Notes: generated from the sequence alone by a model not told the origin. A stretch of DNA of 64,000 nt from Pseudomonas azadiae (GCF_019145355.1 NZ_JAHSTY010000002.1:2300306-2364305), one strand, 5' to 3'. Shown: positions 27,086 through 37,004, counted from the first letter of the stretch. Numbers and translations are program-made.

Positions 27086-28111
27086 ATGGTGTTGAACAAA
27101 GGTGCAACCGCGGCGCTGTTCGCGGGGTTGTTGAGCGTGGCCAGCCAGGCGGCGCTGGCGGCGGAAAGTGTCAACTTCGTCAGCTGGGGCGGCAGCACCC
27201 AGGATGCGCAGAAGCAAGCGTGGGCTGACCCGTTCAGCAAAGCCAGCGGCATCACCGTGGTCCAGGACGGTCCCACCGACTACGGCAAACTCAAGGCCAT
27301 GGTCGAAAGCGGCAACGTGCAGTGGGACGTGGTGGATGTCGAAGCCGACTTCGCCCTGCGCGCCGCCGCCGAAGGCCTGCTCGAGCCCCTCGACTTCTCG
27401 GTGATCCAGCGCGACAAGATCGACCCGCGCTTCGTCTCCGACCATGGCGTCGGTTCGTTCTTCTTCTCCTTCGTGCTCGGCTATAACGAAGGCAAGCTCG
27501 GCGCCGGCAAACCGCAGGACTGGAGCGCCTTGTTCGACACCAAGACCTACCCCGGCAAACGCGCCCTCTATAAATGGCCAAGCCCAGGCGTGCTGGAACT
27601 GGCGCTGCTGGCCGACGGTGTTGCAGCCGACAAGCTCTACCCCCTGGACCTGGACCGCGCCTTCAAAAAACTCGACACCCTCAAGAAAGACATCGTCTGG
27701 TGGGGCGGCGGCGCGCAGTCGCAACAGTTGCTGGCGTCCGGTGAAGTCAGCATGGGCCAGTTCTGGAACGGCCGCATCCACGCCTTGCAGGAAGACGGCG
27801 CACCGGTGGGCGTGAGCTGGAAGCAGAACCTGGTGATGGCCGACATTCTCGTGGTGCCTAAAGGCTCGAAAAACAAAGCGGCCGCGATGAAGTTCCTGGC
27901 CAATGCCAGCAGCGCCAAGGGCCAGGCGGATTTCTCCAACCTGACCGCCTACGCGCCGGTGAACATCGACAGCGTGCAGCGCCTGGATTCGGTCCTGGCG
28001 CCCAACCTGCCGACGGCCTATGCAAAGGATCAGATCACTCTCGATTTCGCCTACTGGGCCAAGAACGGTCCGGCCATTGCGACACGGTGGAATGAATGGC
28101 TAGTCAAATGA
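27086..28111 (+). CDS. ABC transporter substrate-binding protein, PotD-like
   Basis: Periplasmic binding protein of 341 residues with a signal peptide ending near AALAAESV. The mature start NFVSWGGSTQDAQKQAW and the later WDVVDVEADFALRAA and IVWWGGGAQSQQLLASGE are of the spermidine/putrescine (PotD/F) superfamily, which also takes up other small cations and betaines. Together with two permeases and an ATPase downstream it forms a complete importer under a GntR-type operator. A quaternary or cationic N-heterocycle would fit, but specificity is inferred. Confidence 0.87.
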   Translation: MVLNKGATAALFAGLLSVASQAALAAESVNFVSWGGSTQDAQKQAWADPFSKASGITVVQDGPTDYGKLKAMVESGNVQWDVVDVEADFALRAAAEGLLEPLDFSVIQRDKIDPRFVSDHGVGSFFFSFVLGYNEGKLGAGKPQDWSALFDTKTYPGKRALYKWPSPGVLELALLADGVAADKLYPLDLDRAFKKLDTLKKDIVWWGGGAQSQQLLASGEVSMGQFWNGRIHALQEDGAPVGVSWKQNLVMADILVVPKGSKNKAAAMKFLANASSAKGQADFSNLTAYAPVNIDSVQRLDSVLAPNLPTAYAKDQITLDFAYWAKNGPAIATRWNEWLVK

Positions 28112-29025
28112 AAATGACGGCAACCACGCCGACCGGAGGCGCCCTCGGCGCCTCTGGTGCAGTTGGCGCCAAGGCCGGGGCGCCGTCCCTGGCGCAGCGT
28201 TGGCGCGGGTCGAGCAACCTGATTCCGGCGCTGCTGTTCCTCGGCCTGTTCTTCCTGGCGCCGCTGATCGGCCTGCTGCTGCGCGGCGTGCTGGAGCCGG
28301 TGCCGGGCCTTGGCAACTACGAACAGCTGTTCGCCAACTCGGCGTATGCGCGGGTGCTGCTTAATACCTTTTCGGTGGCCGGCCTGGTGACCCTGTTCAG
28401 CCTGCTGCTGGGCTTTCCGCTGGCCTGGGCGATTACCCTGGTGCCGCGCGGCTGGGGCCGCTGGATCCTGAATATCGTGCTGTTGTCGATGTGGACCAGC
28501 CTGCTCGCCCGCACCTATTCCTGGCTGGTATTGCTGCAAGCCTCGGGAGTGATCAACAAGGCGCTGATGGCCATGGGCATCATCGATCAACCGCTGGAAA
28601 TGGTGCATAACCTCACCGGCGTGGTGATCGGCATGAGCTACATCATGATTCCGTTCATCGTGTTGCCGCTGCAGGCGACCATGCAGGCCATCGACCCGAT
28701 GATCCTGCAGGCCGGTTCCATCTGTGGCGCCAGCCCATGGACCAACTTCTTCCGGGTGTTCCTGCCGCTGTGCCGGCCGGGGTTGTTTTCCGGCGGGTTG
28801 ATGGTGTTTGTGATGTCCCTCGGTTACTACGTCACCCCCGCCCTGTTGGGCGGTGCGCAGAACATGATGCTGCCCGAGTTCATCATTCAGCAGGTGCAAT
28901 CGTTCCTCAATTGGGGCCTGGCCAGTGCCGGTGCGGCATTGCTGATTTTCATCACGCTGGTGCTGTTCTACTTCTACCTGAAGCTCCAGCCGGAATCTCC
29001 GGTTGGCGCCAGCAACGCGAGGTAA
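28108..29025 (+). CDS. ABC transporter permease, PotB-like
   Basis: Inner-membrane permease of 305 residues with six main helices. A long Ala/Gly-rich N-terminal tail precedes the first helix (LIPALLFLGLFFLAPLIGLL). The EAA loop region reads AGSICGASPWTNFFRVFLPL. The ATG at 28108 overlaps the binding-protein stop as ATGA; an in-frame ATG at 28096 would add four residues. It pairs with the next permease. Confidence 0.87.
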   Translation: MKMTATTPTGGALGASGAVGAKAGAPSLAQRWRGSSNLIPALLFLGLFFLAPLIGLLLRGVLEPVPGLGNYEQLFANSAYARVLLNTFSVAGLVTLFSLLLGFPLAWAITLVPRGWGRWILNIVLLSMWTSLLARTYSWLVLLQASGVINKALMAMGIIDQPLEMVHNLTGVVIGMSYIMIPFIVLPLQATMQAIDPMILQAGSICGASPWTNFFRVFLPLCRPGLFSGGLMVFVMSLGYYVTPALLGGAQNMMLPEFIIQQVQSFLNWGLASAGAALLIFITLVLFYFYLKLQPESPVGASNAR

Positions 29026-29031
29026 GCCGTC

Positions 29032-29841
29032 ATGCTCCTGACCCCCAACGCCATGAGCCGCAGGATGCGCCTGGGACTGTACACCACCACCGGTTTGATT
29101 GGCCTGTTCCTGCTCCTGCCGATCGTGTTTATCGTGCTGCTGTCGTTCGGCTCGTCGCAATGGCTGGTGTTCCCGCCGCCCGGTTGGACGCTGAAATGGT
29201 ACGGCCAGTTCTTCTCCAACCCCGACTGGATGAACGCGGCGATGGCCAGCCTCAAGGTGGCGGTGCTGACCACGATTTTCGCCGTCGCGCTGGGGCTGCC
29301 GACAGCCTTTGCCCTGGTGCGCGGGCGCTTCCCCGGCCGCGAGCTGCTCTACGGCCTGTTCACCCTGCCGATGATCGTGCCGCTGGTGATCATCGCCGTG
29401 GCGGTGTACGCGCTGTTCCTCAAGCTCGGCTACACCGGCACGATGTTCGCCTTTGTGGTCAGCCATGTGATCGTCGCGCTGCCGTTCACCATCATCTCGA
29501 TCATCAACTCGCTGAAGCTGTTCGACCAGTCGATTGAAGACGCCGCGGTGATCTGCGGCGCCTCGCGCTTGCAGGCGGTGTTCAAGGTGACCTTCCCGGC
29601 AATTCGCCCAGGGATGGTGGCCGGTGCGCTGTTCGCCTTTCTCGTCTCGTGGGACGAAGTGGTGCTCAGCGTGATGATGGCCAGCCCGACCCTGCAAACC
29701 CTTCCCGTGAAAATGTGGACCACCCTGCGCCAGGACCTGACGCCTGTGATCGCCGTCGCCTCGACGTTGCTGATCGGCCTGTCGGTACTGGTCATGGTGA
29801 TTGCCGCCGCCCTTCGTCGGCGCACCGAACCGAGCGCCTAA
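29032..29841 (+). CDS. ABC transporter permease, PotC-like
   Basis: Second inner-membrane permease of the importer, 269 residues. Helix 1 is at about 15-37 (GLIGLFLLLPIVFIVLLSFG). The EAA loop is seen as DAAVICGASRLQAVFKVTFP, giving the docking site for the ATPase. It starts 6 bases after the first permease and ends 17 before the ATPase start. Confidence 0.87.
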   Translation: MLLTPNAMSRRMRLGLYTTTGLIGLFLLLPIVFIVLLSFGSSQWLVFPPPGWTLKWYGQFFSNPDWMNAAMASLKVAVLTTIFAVALGLPTAFALVRGRFPGRELLYGLFTLPMIVPLVIIAVAVYALFLKLGYTGTMFAFVVSHVIVALPFTIISIINSLKLFDQSIEDAAVICGASRLQAVFKVTFPAIRPGMVAGALFAFLVSWDEVVLSVMMASPTLQTLPVKMWTTLRQDLTPVIAVASTLLIGLSVLVMVIAAALRRRTEPSA

Positions 29842-29858
29842 GCGCCCAGGAGCAGAAC

Positions 29859-31010
<1,152 letters not shown>

Positions 31011-31033
31011 CCCTTAACGAAGCATCACCTTCG

Positions 31034-31068
31034 GGTCGCCATGGCGTCGGGTCATGGCGGCCTTTTTT
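31034..31068 (+). terminator. Rho-independent terminator of the PotABCD-like operon
   Basis: A 10-base-pair stem, GGTCGCCATG with CATGGCGGCC (one G-T pair), closes a 9-base loop and is followed directly by six Ts. Confidence 0.88.
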
Positions 31069-31146
31069 ATTTTTAACGCTCCCACGCTCCGCGTGGAACG
31101 ATCAAAGCTTGCCATGACATCCCGTTGTGGCGCGCCCGCGCGAGAT

Positions 31147-31172
31147 ACAAAAATGCCCGGCACTGGCCGGGC
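31147..31172 (-). terminator. Rho-independent terminator of the NCS1 permease gene
   Basis: On the minus strand GCCCGGC and GCCGGGC form a stem with a 4-base loop, followed by ATTTTTGT. It lies 20 bases after the permease stop. Confidence 0.8.
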
Positions 31173-31191
31173 ACTTGAGTTGATTCAGGGT

Positions 31192-32598
31192 CTAGTCGGT
31201 GTAACCCAGCTTCACCGCCCTGACCTTCTGCGCCTGCTTGCGCGTCGCCAGGCAGTAATACAACGGACAGGTCACCACCAACCCCACCAGCCACGACAGG
31301 TCCGCGCCTTCCACCAGGTTGGCCCACGGCCCCACATACAAGGACGTATTGGCAAACGGCAGTTGCACGATAATGCCGATGAAATACGCCACGATTGCAT
31401 GCAGGTTAAACCGCCCATACACCCCGCCGTCGGCCTGGAAAATCGAGGCGATGTCGTACACCCCGCGTTTGATGATGTAGAAATCGATGAGGTTGATCGA
31501 GGCCCACGGCACCAGCACCAGCAACAGCGCAAGAATCAGCCCGATAAATTGCGCGATGAAGTCCGCCGACGCACCCAGCGCCACCAAGCAGCAACCGGCG
31601 AGGATCACGCCCGACAGCCCCACGCGCACCTTGATGCTCGGGGTCCAGTGGCTGGCGAAGGTCTGGATCGAGGTGATGATCGAAAGCACCGCGCCGTACA
31701 GGTTCAGGGCGTTGTGGCTGATGATATTGAGCAGGAACAGCACCATCAGGATCGGCCCCAGCGCGCCGGTGGCCTGTTTGACCGCGACCATCGCTTCGGT
31801 GCCTTCCGGTGTCGCCAGCGCCGCCACCAGGCCGAAGGCGAACGACAGGATGGTGCCCAGGGTCGCGCCCAGGTAGGTGGCGATAAACGGCCGGGCGATG
31901 CCGATGTCCACCGGCAGATAGCGCGAATAGTCACTGGTGTAGGGCGAGAAGCTGATCTGCCAGATCACCCCCAGCGATACCGTGGCCAGCCAGCCGGCGG
32001 CGTTGAAACTGCCGCGGGTGAGGAAATCCGCCGGCAGCTCATGGGCAAAGATGTAGACGAAACCGGCGAGCAACGCGCTGCCCATTACCCAGGTGCCGAT
32101 GCGGTTCAAGGTATGGATAAAGCGGTAGCCGATCACACCGATGGCCGTAGCACTGAGCGCGCCGATCAGGATGCTCGCCGGCACCGGGACCGACGGCACG
32201 ATGCCGACGATGGATTTGCCGGCCAGCACGATGTTGGAGATGAAAAAACCGATGTAGATCAGTGCCGCGAAAAACACGATCAGCAGCGCGCCATAGCGCC
32301 CGAACTGGCCGCGGCTCTGCACCATCTGCGGGATGCCCATACGCGGGCCCTGGGCCGAGGCAAGGGCAATCACCACACCGCCGAGCAGATGCCCGAGAAC
32401 AATCGCCAGCAGCCCCCACATCAGGTTGAGGTGAAACACCTGGGCCACCATCGCGCCGGTGACGATGGGCAGCGGCGCAATATTGGTACTGAACCACAAC
32501 GTGAACAGGTCGCGGGCCTTCCCGTGGCGCTCTGCGAGGGGGACGTAGTCGACCGTGTGATGCTCGATCAGGGGGTCTTGCCGGGACATCTGAGGCAT
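31192..32598 (-). CDS. NCS1-family cytosine/purine/hydantoin-type permease
   Basis: Inner-membrane cation symporter of about 468 residues and twelve helices. NCS1 features are the N-terminal FTLWFSTNIAPLPIVTGAMV, the loop GIPQMVQSRGQFGRYGALL and the later ALNLYGAVLSIITSIQTF. Family members carry nucleobases, allantoin, hydantoins, thiamine or pyridine vitamins. Starts at 32598 or three codons later are equally possible; neither has a clear ribosome site. A TGGTATTCCA-like site lies 88 bases upstream, so it probably belongs to the ring-opening regulon as a second uptake route. Confidence 0.85.
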   Translation of the reverse strand: MPQMSRQDPLIEHHTVDYVPLAERHGKARDLFTLWFSTNIAPLPIVTGAMVAQVFHLNLMWGLLAIVLGHLLGGVVIALASAQGPRMGIPQMVQSRGQFGRYGALLIVFFAALIYIGFFISNIVLAGKSIVGIVPSVPVPASILIGALSATAIGVIGYRFIHTLNRIGTWVMGSALLAGFVYIFAHELPADFLTRGSFNAAGWLATVSLGVIWQISFSPYTSDYSRYLPVDIGIARPFIATYLGATLGTILSFAFGLVAALATPEGTEAMVAVKQATGALGPILMVLFLLNIISHNALNLYGAVLSIITSIQTFASHWTPSIKVRVGLSGVILAGCCLVALGASADFIAQFIGLILALLLVLVPWASINLIDFYIIKRGVYDIASIFQADGGVYGRFNLHAIVAYFIGIIVQLPFANTSLYVGPWANLVEGADLSWLVGLVVTCPLYYCLATRKQAQKVRAVKLGYTD

Positions 32599-32685
32599 AG
32601 GAATAACTCGCGTTTGTCTGATCTTATAGTTGTTTGACGCCAACCGGGGGCGCTCTACGGCCGCCCCTCAGATGAACACCATATT

Positions 32686-32696
32686 ATGGTATTCCA
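32686..32696. promoter_or_regulatory. GntR-type operator TATGGTATTCCA upstream of the NCS1 permease
   Basis: An imperfect palindrome with one change from TGGTATACCA. It sits in the divergent region between the permease and flavin reductase 2, on the permease side. Confidence 0.55.
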
Positions 32697-32756
32697 AGCT
32701 TTTAACAAGGCTGATCCGCTGTTTTAGCCTGCCTCTGATCCGGCTATCCCGACCCG

Positions 32757-32812
32757 AAAACACCCGCCATTAAGAGAAGAACCCCCGCAATAGAGGGTTC
32801 TGGCGGGTTTTG
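32757..32812. terminator. Long compound hairpin between two divergent operators
   Basis: Inner arms AGAACCC and GGGTTCT are enclosed by outer arms CCCGCC and GGCGGG, with an A-run before and TTTT after. It can end transcription in both directions. It lies between the operator of the permease and that of the reductase/monooxygenase operon, so it may insulate the two promoters. Confidence 0.5.
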
Positions 32813-32859
32813 AACACGTTCATCGCTTGTTCAAAAAAGCCCTTGCAACTGCTGTATTA

Positions 32860-32870
32860 CGGTATACCAT
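32860..32870. promoter_or_regulatory. GntR-type operator CGGTATACCAT before flavin reductase 2
   Basis: One base different from TGGTATACCA and placed 47 bases before the reductase start. It is the fifth such site among the promoters of the block. Confidence 0.6.
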
Positions 32871-32916
32871 CAGACCTATAAATTTAAAAAACCGCTTCAC
32901 AGCAGAGGACCATCCC

Positions 32917-33402
32917 ATGATCGATGCCGCCATCTACAAACAAGTGATGGGTTCGTTTCCGTCCGGGGTCACCGTGATCACCACGCTCGATGACGACGGG
33001 CAAATCGTCGGCCTCACGGCGAGTGCGTTCAGCTCGCTGTCCATGGACCCGGCCCTGGTGCTCTTCTGCCCCAACTACAGCTCCGACTCCTACCCCGTGC
33101 TGATCAAGAACAAGCGCTTTGCCATCCATGTGTTGTCCGGCGGGCAGCAAAGCGAAGCCTACGCCTTTGCTCGCAAAGGCAAGGACAAGGCCCAAGGCAT
33201 CGAGTGGACCCTGAGTGCATTGGGCAATCCGATCCTGGCCAACGCCACGGCCGTCATTGAATGCGAGTTGTGGCGCGAATACGAAGGCGGCGACCACGCC
33301 ATCATGGTTGGCTCGGTCAAGAACCTGATCGTGCCGGCGCAGCCCAATGGGCCCCTGGTGTATTGCCACGGCAAAATGGGTACCCTGCCGGTGCCTGCCT
33401 GA
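32917..33402 (+). CDS. Flavin reductase, DIM6/NTAB family (copy 2, TgnA-like)
   Basis: Reductase component of 161 residues for the adjacent monooxygenase. It carries SFPSGVTVITTLDDDG, GLTASAFSSLSMDPALVLFC and HAIMVGSVKNL. It is a clear duplicate of the protein at 23033, identical at most positions by eye. The ATG at 32917 is chosen because the family starts there and the upstream frame covers the operator. The oxygenase gene begins 55 bases after its stop. Confidence 0.9.
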   Translation: MIDAAIYKQVMGSFPSGVTVITTLDDDGQIVGLTASAFSSLSMDPALVLFCPNYSSDSYPVLIKNKRFAIHVLSGGQQSEAYAFARKGKDKAQGIEWTLSALGNPILANATAVIECELWREYEGGDHAIMVGSVKNLIVPAQPNGPLVYCHGKMGTLPVPA

Positions 33403-33457
33403 TCCCCCGCCGAACCCGTTTTTTGCGGAAAATAACAATAGATCCGAGGTAAGCGTC

Positions 33458-34501
33458 ATGAAATTTTCGCTGTTCGTACACATGGAGCGCTGGGATGAAA
33501 GCGTCAGCCACCGTCAGTTGTTCGAAGACTTGACCGAACTGACCCTGATGGCCGAAGCCGGTGGCTTCAGCACCGTGTGGATTGGCGAACACCACGCGAT
33601 GGAATACACCATATCGCCAAGCCCGATGCCGCTGCTGGCTTACCTGGCGGCCAAGACCACCACTATTCATCTGGGCGCCGGCACCATCATCGCGCCGTTC
33701 TGGCACCCGTTGCGGGTGGCGGGCGAGTGCGCATTGCTCGACGTGATCAGCAACGGGCGCATGGAGGTGGGCCTGGCCCGTGGCGCTTACCAGGTGGAAT
33801 TCGACCGCATGGCCGGCGGCATGCCCGCCTCGAGCGGCGGCCAGGCCCTGCGTGAGATGGTGCCGGTAGTGCGCGCCTTGTGGAAAGGCGACTACGCCCA
33901 CGATGGCGACATCTGGAAATTCCCTACCTCCACCAGCGTGCCCAAGCCGATCCAGCAGCCCAACCCACCGATGTGGATCGCCGCCCGTGACCCCGACTCG
34001 CACAACTTCGCCGTGGCCAACGGCTGCAACGTGATGGTCACGCCGCTGATGAAGGGCGACGAAGAAGTCCTGGACCTTAAAAACAAATTCCAGGCCGCCC
34101 TGGACAACAACCCTGGCGTGCCCCGCCCGCAATTGATGGTGCTGCGGCACACCCACGTGCACGCCGCCGATGACCCGGAAGGCTGGAAGGTTGGGGCCAA
34201 GGCGATCTCGAAGTTCTATCGCACCTTCGATGCCTGGTTCGGCAATAAGAACGTGCCGGTCAACGGCTTCCTGGCGCCAAGCCCGGAAGAGAAGTTCGCC
34301 GCACGCCCAGAGTTCGAACTGGAGAGCCTGCACAGAACCGCGATGATCGGCACCGCAGAAGAGATCATCCCGCGCATCCGGTACTACCAGGAACTGGGCG
34401 TGGATGAGTTCAGCTTCTGGTGCGACAACAGCCTGCCCCATGCCGAGAAGAAAAAGTCTTTGGCACTGTTTATCGAGCAGGTGGTGCCGGCGTTTCGTTG
34501 A
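33458..34501 (+). CDS. LLM-class flavin-dependent monooxygenase (luciferase-like; TgnB/RutA-like role)
   Basis: Oxygenase component of 347 residues with the bacterial-luciferase TIM-barrel fold. It begins MKFSLFVHMERWDESVSH and contains VWIGEHHAMEYTISPSPMPL, LGAGTIIAPFWHPLRVAGE and NGRMEVGLARGAYQVEFDRM, then NPPMWIAARDPDSH. The His-His pair and the H-P-x-R-V-A-G motif are typical of the family. With the reductase beside it, it would use reduced flavin and oxygen to attack and open a ring, as TgnB does for trigonelline and RutA for uracil. A hairpin follows the stop. Confidence 0.85.
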   Translation: MKFSLFVHMERWDESVSHRQLFEDLTELTLMAEAGGFSTVWIGEHHAMEYTISPSPMPLLAYLAAKTTTIHLGAGTIIAPFWHPLRVAGECALLDVISNGRMEVGLARGAYQVEFDRMAGGMPASSGGQALREMVPVVRALWKGDYAHDGDIWKFPTSTSVPKPIQQPNPPMWIAARDPDSHNFAVANGCNVMVTPLMKGDEEVLDLKNKFQAALDNNPGVPRPQLMVLRHTHVHAADDPEGWKVGAKAISKFYRTFDAWFGNKNVPVNGFLAPSPEEKFAARPEFELESLHRTAMIGTAEEIIPRIRYYQELGVDEFSFWCDNSLPHAEKKKSLALFIEQVVPAFR

Positions 34502-34506
34502 CCGCC

Positions 34507-34540
34507 TGCAGGCGTCGCATCAACCGGTGCGACGCCTGCA
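34507..34540. terminator. Perfect 13-bp hairpin between convergent genes
   Basis: TGCAGGCGTCGCA and TGCGACGCCTGCA enclose an 8-base loop between the monooxygenase stop and the convergent Nramp-like gene. No long T-run is seen on either strand, but the position fits a shared terminator. Confidence 0.6.
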
Positions 34541-34552
34541 TTCACCCGCTCG

Positions 34553-35854
34553 TCAGCTGAATAGTTCGACACCCAGCTGGAACGCGACCCAAAGCGCGAG
34601 CCCCGTGGCAAACAGCAACGCAATGTTCTCGAACAGGTTATTACGGTACTCCTTGCTGAGCAGCGACTTCTGGTTGGACATGATCAGCAAGCCGAGGGAA
34701 ATCACCGGCAGGCCAATGATGTTCAGCGCGCTGACACCGATGGTCAGCGTGACGAAGTCCGGCATGCCCGGCAGCGACCAGATCAGCGGCGTCACCAGGA
34801 TGAACAGCATGAACCACTTGTGCATCGGGTCATGGTGGAACTCTTTGCCGTAGCGTTCCCGGCGTCCGGGGCGCACGTGCTGGAACGCATCGGTGATCAG
34901 CATCGGGAAGGCCGTGGTCTTGCCCGAGATGCTGGCGAACAGCGTCGCGAACACACCGATAAAGAAGATGTACCAGCCGATCGGGCCGAAGAAGATCTCC
35001 AGCGCTTTGCCCAGGTCGCCCAAGGTCTTCACTTCAATGCCGTTGGGCCGCAGGATCTCGGCGCCGACAATCCAGATCGCCAGGTTGATCACGATGCCGA
35101 TGAACACGGCGAACAGCAGGTCGTTACGCTGGATGCGCTTGTGCTGCGGGCCGACCCAGCCTTTCTGGCGCATCACGTAGGGGTGCACGAAGTTGGCGAT
35201 CGAGCCCGCCACCGCGCCGATCACCGAGACCGCTACCAGCAGAGCGCCATGCACGCCCTCATCCGGCGGAATGCTGAAACCGATCGTGCCTCTGACAATG
35301 CCCGCCATATCCGGCCCGGACATCACCGCCAGAGCAATGAACGCCAGGGTCATGATCGCCAGCAGGCCTTTCATCACGCCTTCGATCATCGAATAGATAT
35401 TGCGCCCGACCAGCAGCCACACCGCCAACACCACCGCCACCGAGCACAGCAGCGCATAGTCGGACTTGAACAGCATGGCCAGCGCTTCACCCGCGCCCTT
35501 GATCATGTAGGCATTCATCAAATGCCCCATCAGCAGCGCGTACACCAGCAGGAACCAGGCGAAAAACGGGTTCAACTGGGCGTAGCCCTGAAGGATCGTC
35601 ATGCCTTGGTTATTGCACAGCTGGAAGCGCGCAATGATGTTGACGATCAGGTACCGCAGCAGCAGCGATACCGCGAGCACCCACATCATGGCGTAGCCGT
35701 AGTTGGCGCCGGCAACGGAGGAGGTAATCAGATCGCCTGCGCCGAGCCAGGACAGTACCGCGATGACGCCTGGGCCGAGCAGCTTTAGAAGTCGTACAAC
35801 ATGGCCGGACGCAGGCGCCACAGCCTTGCCTTCGACGGATGGAAAACCGGTCAT
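34553..35854 (-). CDS. Divergent Nramp-family transporter
   Basis: Inner-membrane protein of 433 residues with about eleven helices and the Nramp outline. The canonical helix-1 motif DPGN is replaced by GAGD (38-41, in LSWLGAGDLITSS), and helix 6 reads ANFVHPYV (220-227) where metal-transporting Nramps have an A-x-x-M-P-H motif. The metal-coordinating Asp, Asn and Met are therefore missing, and Mn/Fe transport is doubtful. It stands alone between the monooxygenase operon and a REP cluster. Substrate unknown; an acidic metabolite or non-canonical ion is possible. Confidence 0.8.
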   Translation of the reverse strand: MTGFPSVEGKAVAPASGHVVRLLKLLGPGVIAVLSWLGAGDLITSSVAGANYGYAMMWVLAVSLLLRYLIVNIIARFQLCNNQGMTILQGYAQLNPFFAWFLLVYALLMGHLMNAYMIKGAGEALAMLFKSDYALLCSVAVVLAVWLLVGRNIYSMIEGVMKGLLAIMTLAFIALAVMSGPDMAGIVRGTIGFSIPPDEGVHGALLVAVSVIGAVAGSIANFVHPYVMRQKGWVGPQHKRIQRNDLLFAVFIGIVINLAIWIVGAEILRPNGIEVKTLGDLGKALEIFFGPIGWYIFFIGVFATLFASISGKTTAFPMLITDAFQHVRPGRRERYGKEFHHDPMHKWFMLFILVTPLIWSLPGMPDFVTLTIGVSALNIIGLPVISLGLLIMSNQKSLLSKEYRNNLFENIALLFATGLALWVAFQLGVELFS

Positions 35855-36261
35855 AGGGGGGAGTCTCCGTTATTTTTTTTGTGAGAGCCCAGCTAGTCGA
35901 ACACAGTTGATACGACGTCGTACAACTGTAGAGAACAGATAAGTATTAATAAATGTTTCGCGATACCTCAAGGGCCCGCAGCTCGCCGTGGCATGGGGGT
36001 TTGCACAGGCGTTGTGCCGACGCTGAGTCGCCAGTAGTTGTTGTGGCGAGCGGGCTTGCCCTAATGCCGTTCAGTTAAGCGAACGCAATGCTCAAAGCAA
36101 CGAAGATTAAATGTGGGAGCGGGCTTGCTCGCGAAGACGTCAGCTCAGCAAACATTGATGTTGGCTGACCCACCGCTTTCGCGAGCAAGCCCGCTCCCAC
36201 AGGGGATCTGCGCTTAACTGAACAGCATTAGGGCAAGCCCGCTCGCCACAGGAGGCGCGCT
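35855..36261. other. Gene-free stretch holding a nested REP
   Basis: No gene seen in these 407 bases. The first part (to about 36000) is AT-richer and carries the promoter of the Nramp-like gene. The rest is the nested repeat at 36043-36249. Confidence 0.7.
36043..36249. repeat. Nested REP: one inverted repeat inside another
   Basis: Outer arms of 39 bases (36043-36081 and 36211-36249) are reverse complements with a single mismatch. Inside them a second REP pair has perfect 23-base arms (36113-36135 and 36178-36200) of a different REP subtype, and its own core is partly palindromic. The whole unit can fold into one very long hairpin or a cruciform. Confidence 0.85.
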
Positions 36262-36753
36262 TCACGCGCCCTCCTTGCCCCTTGGCAACGCCCTGTCAGC
36301 CTGCTCGAGCGCCGTGATGCGCTCGACTTTCGCCCCGGAGCGCTCCGCTTCGAATTCCGACGCCAGGAACACCTTGACGATGCTCTTGGCCAGCTCGGTT
36401 CCGATCACCCGCGCGCCGATGGACAGGATCTGCGCGTCGTTGCTCTTGCGCGCGCGCTCGGCCGAATAGGTGTCATGGGCCTGGGCTGCGCGTACACCGT
36501 TGATTTTGTTGGCTGAAATCGCCATGCCGATGCCAGTGCCGCAAATCAGCACGCCCAGGCGTTGCTCGCCAGCTTCCACCGCCGTCGCAACCGCCACCGC
36601 GATGTCCGGATAAAGCACGGGGCTGAGCGAGTAACAGCCGAAGTCCTGGACCGCGTAACCCAAGGATTCGATATAGCGCTTGAGCAATTCCTTGAGTTCG
36701 AAGCCGGCCTCATCGCAACCGACGGCTACCGAAAACTTAGTGTGTGCACCCAT
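36262..36753 (-). CDS. RpiB/LacAB-family sugar-phosphate isomerase (probable tetrulose- or pentose-phosphate isomerase)
   Basis: Isomerase of 163 residues. RpiB features are VGCDEAGFELKELLKRYIES, the active-site ICGTGIGMAISANKINGVRA (catalytic Cys) and ARKSNDAQILSIGARVIG. It is divergent from the ABC/SDR/DhaKL operon, with repeated ATGATCAC sites between. In erythritol and threitol catabolism RpiB-type enzymes (EryI, DerI, LerI) turn tetrulose phosphate into erythrose 4-phosphate, which fits the kinase genes here. Plain ribose-5-phosphate isomerase activity is the alternative. Confidence 0.85.
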   Translation of the reverse strand: MGAHTKFSVAVGCDEAGFELKELLKRYIESLGYAVQDFGCYSLSPVLYPDIAVAVATAVEAGEQRLGVLICGTGIGMAISANKINGVRAAQAHDTYSAERARKSNDAQILSIGARVIGTELAKSIVKVFLASEFEAERSGAKVERITALEQADRALPRGKEGA

Positions 36754-36770
36754 GACTGCTTCTCCGCCAC

Positions 36771-36956
36771 GATCAAATGATCACCTACTGAAATATTGCA
36801 CAATCATTAGCGAACGGCAAACCCTTCGCTGTCAAGGCTTATCTATCAGGGGATACGGGTAAAAACATCAAAAACCCAGGAAGACACGGCGCAACCCATT
36901 GACAAAATACGCACAAGCGGTTTAAACATATGATCACTATCCGATCATATGATCAC
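36771..36956. promoter_or_regulatory. Repeated CATATGATCAC sites in the divergent tetritol promoter
   Basis: CATATGATCAC occurs at 36927-36937 and 36946-36956, 19 bases apart and on the same face of the helix. The second is part of the perfect palindrome GATCATATGATC (36943-36954). A third, degenerate copy (GATCAAATGATCAC) lies at 36771-36784 by the isomerase start. The likely binder is the SorC-type regulator at 41919. Confidence 0.55.
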
Positions 36957-37004
36957 ACTGTTGGATACGCACAACTAATAAGAAATCAGCAAGAGGACAC
37001 ACCA

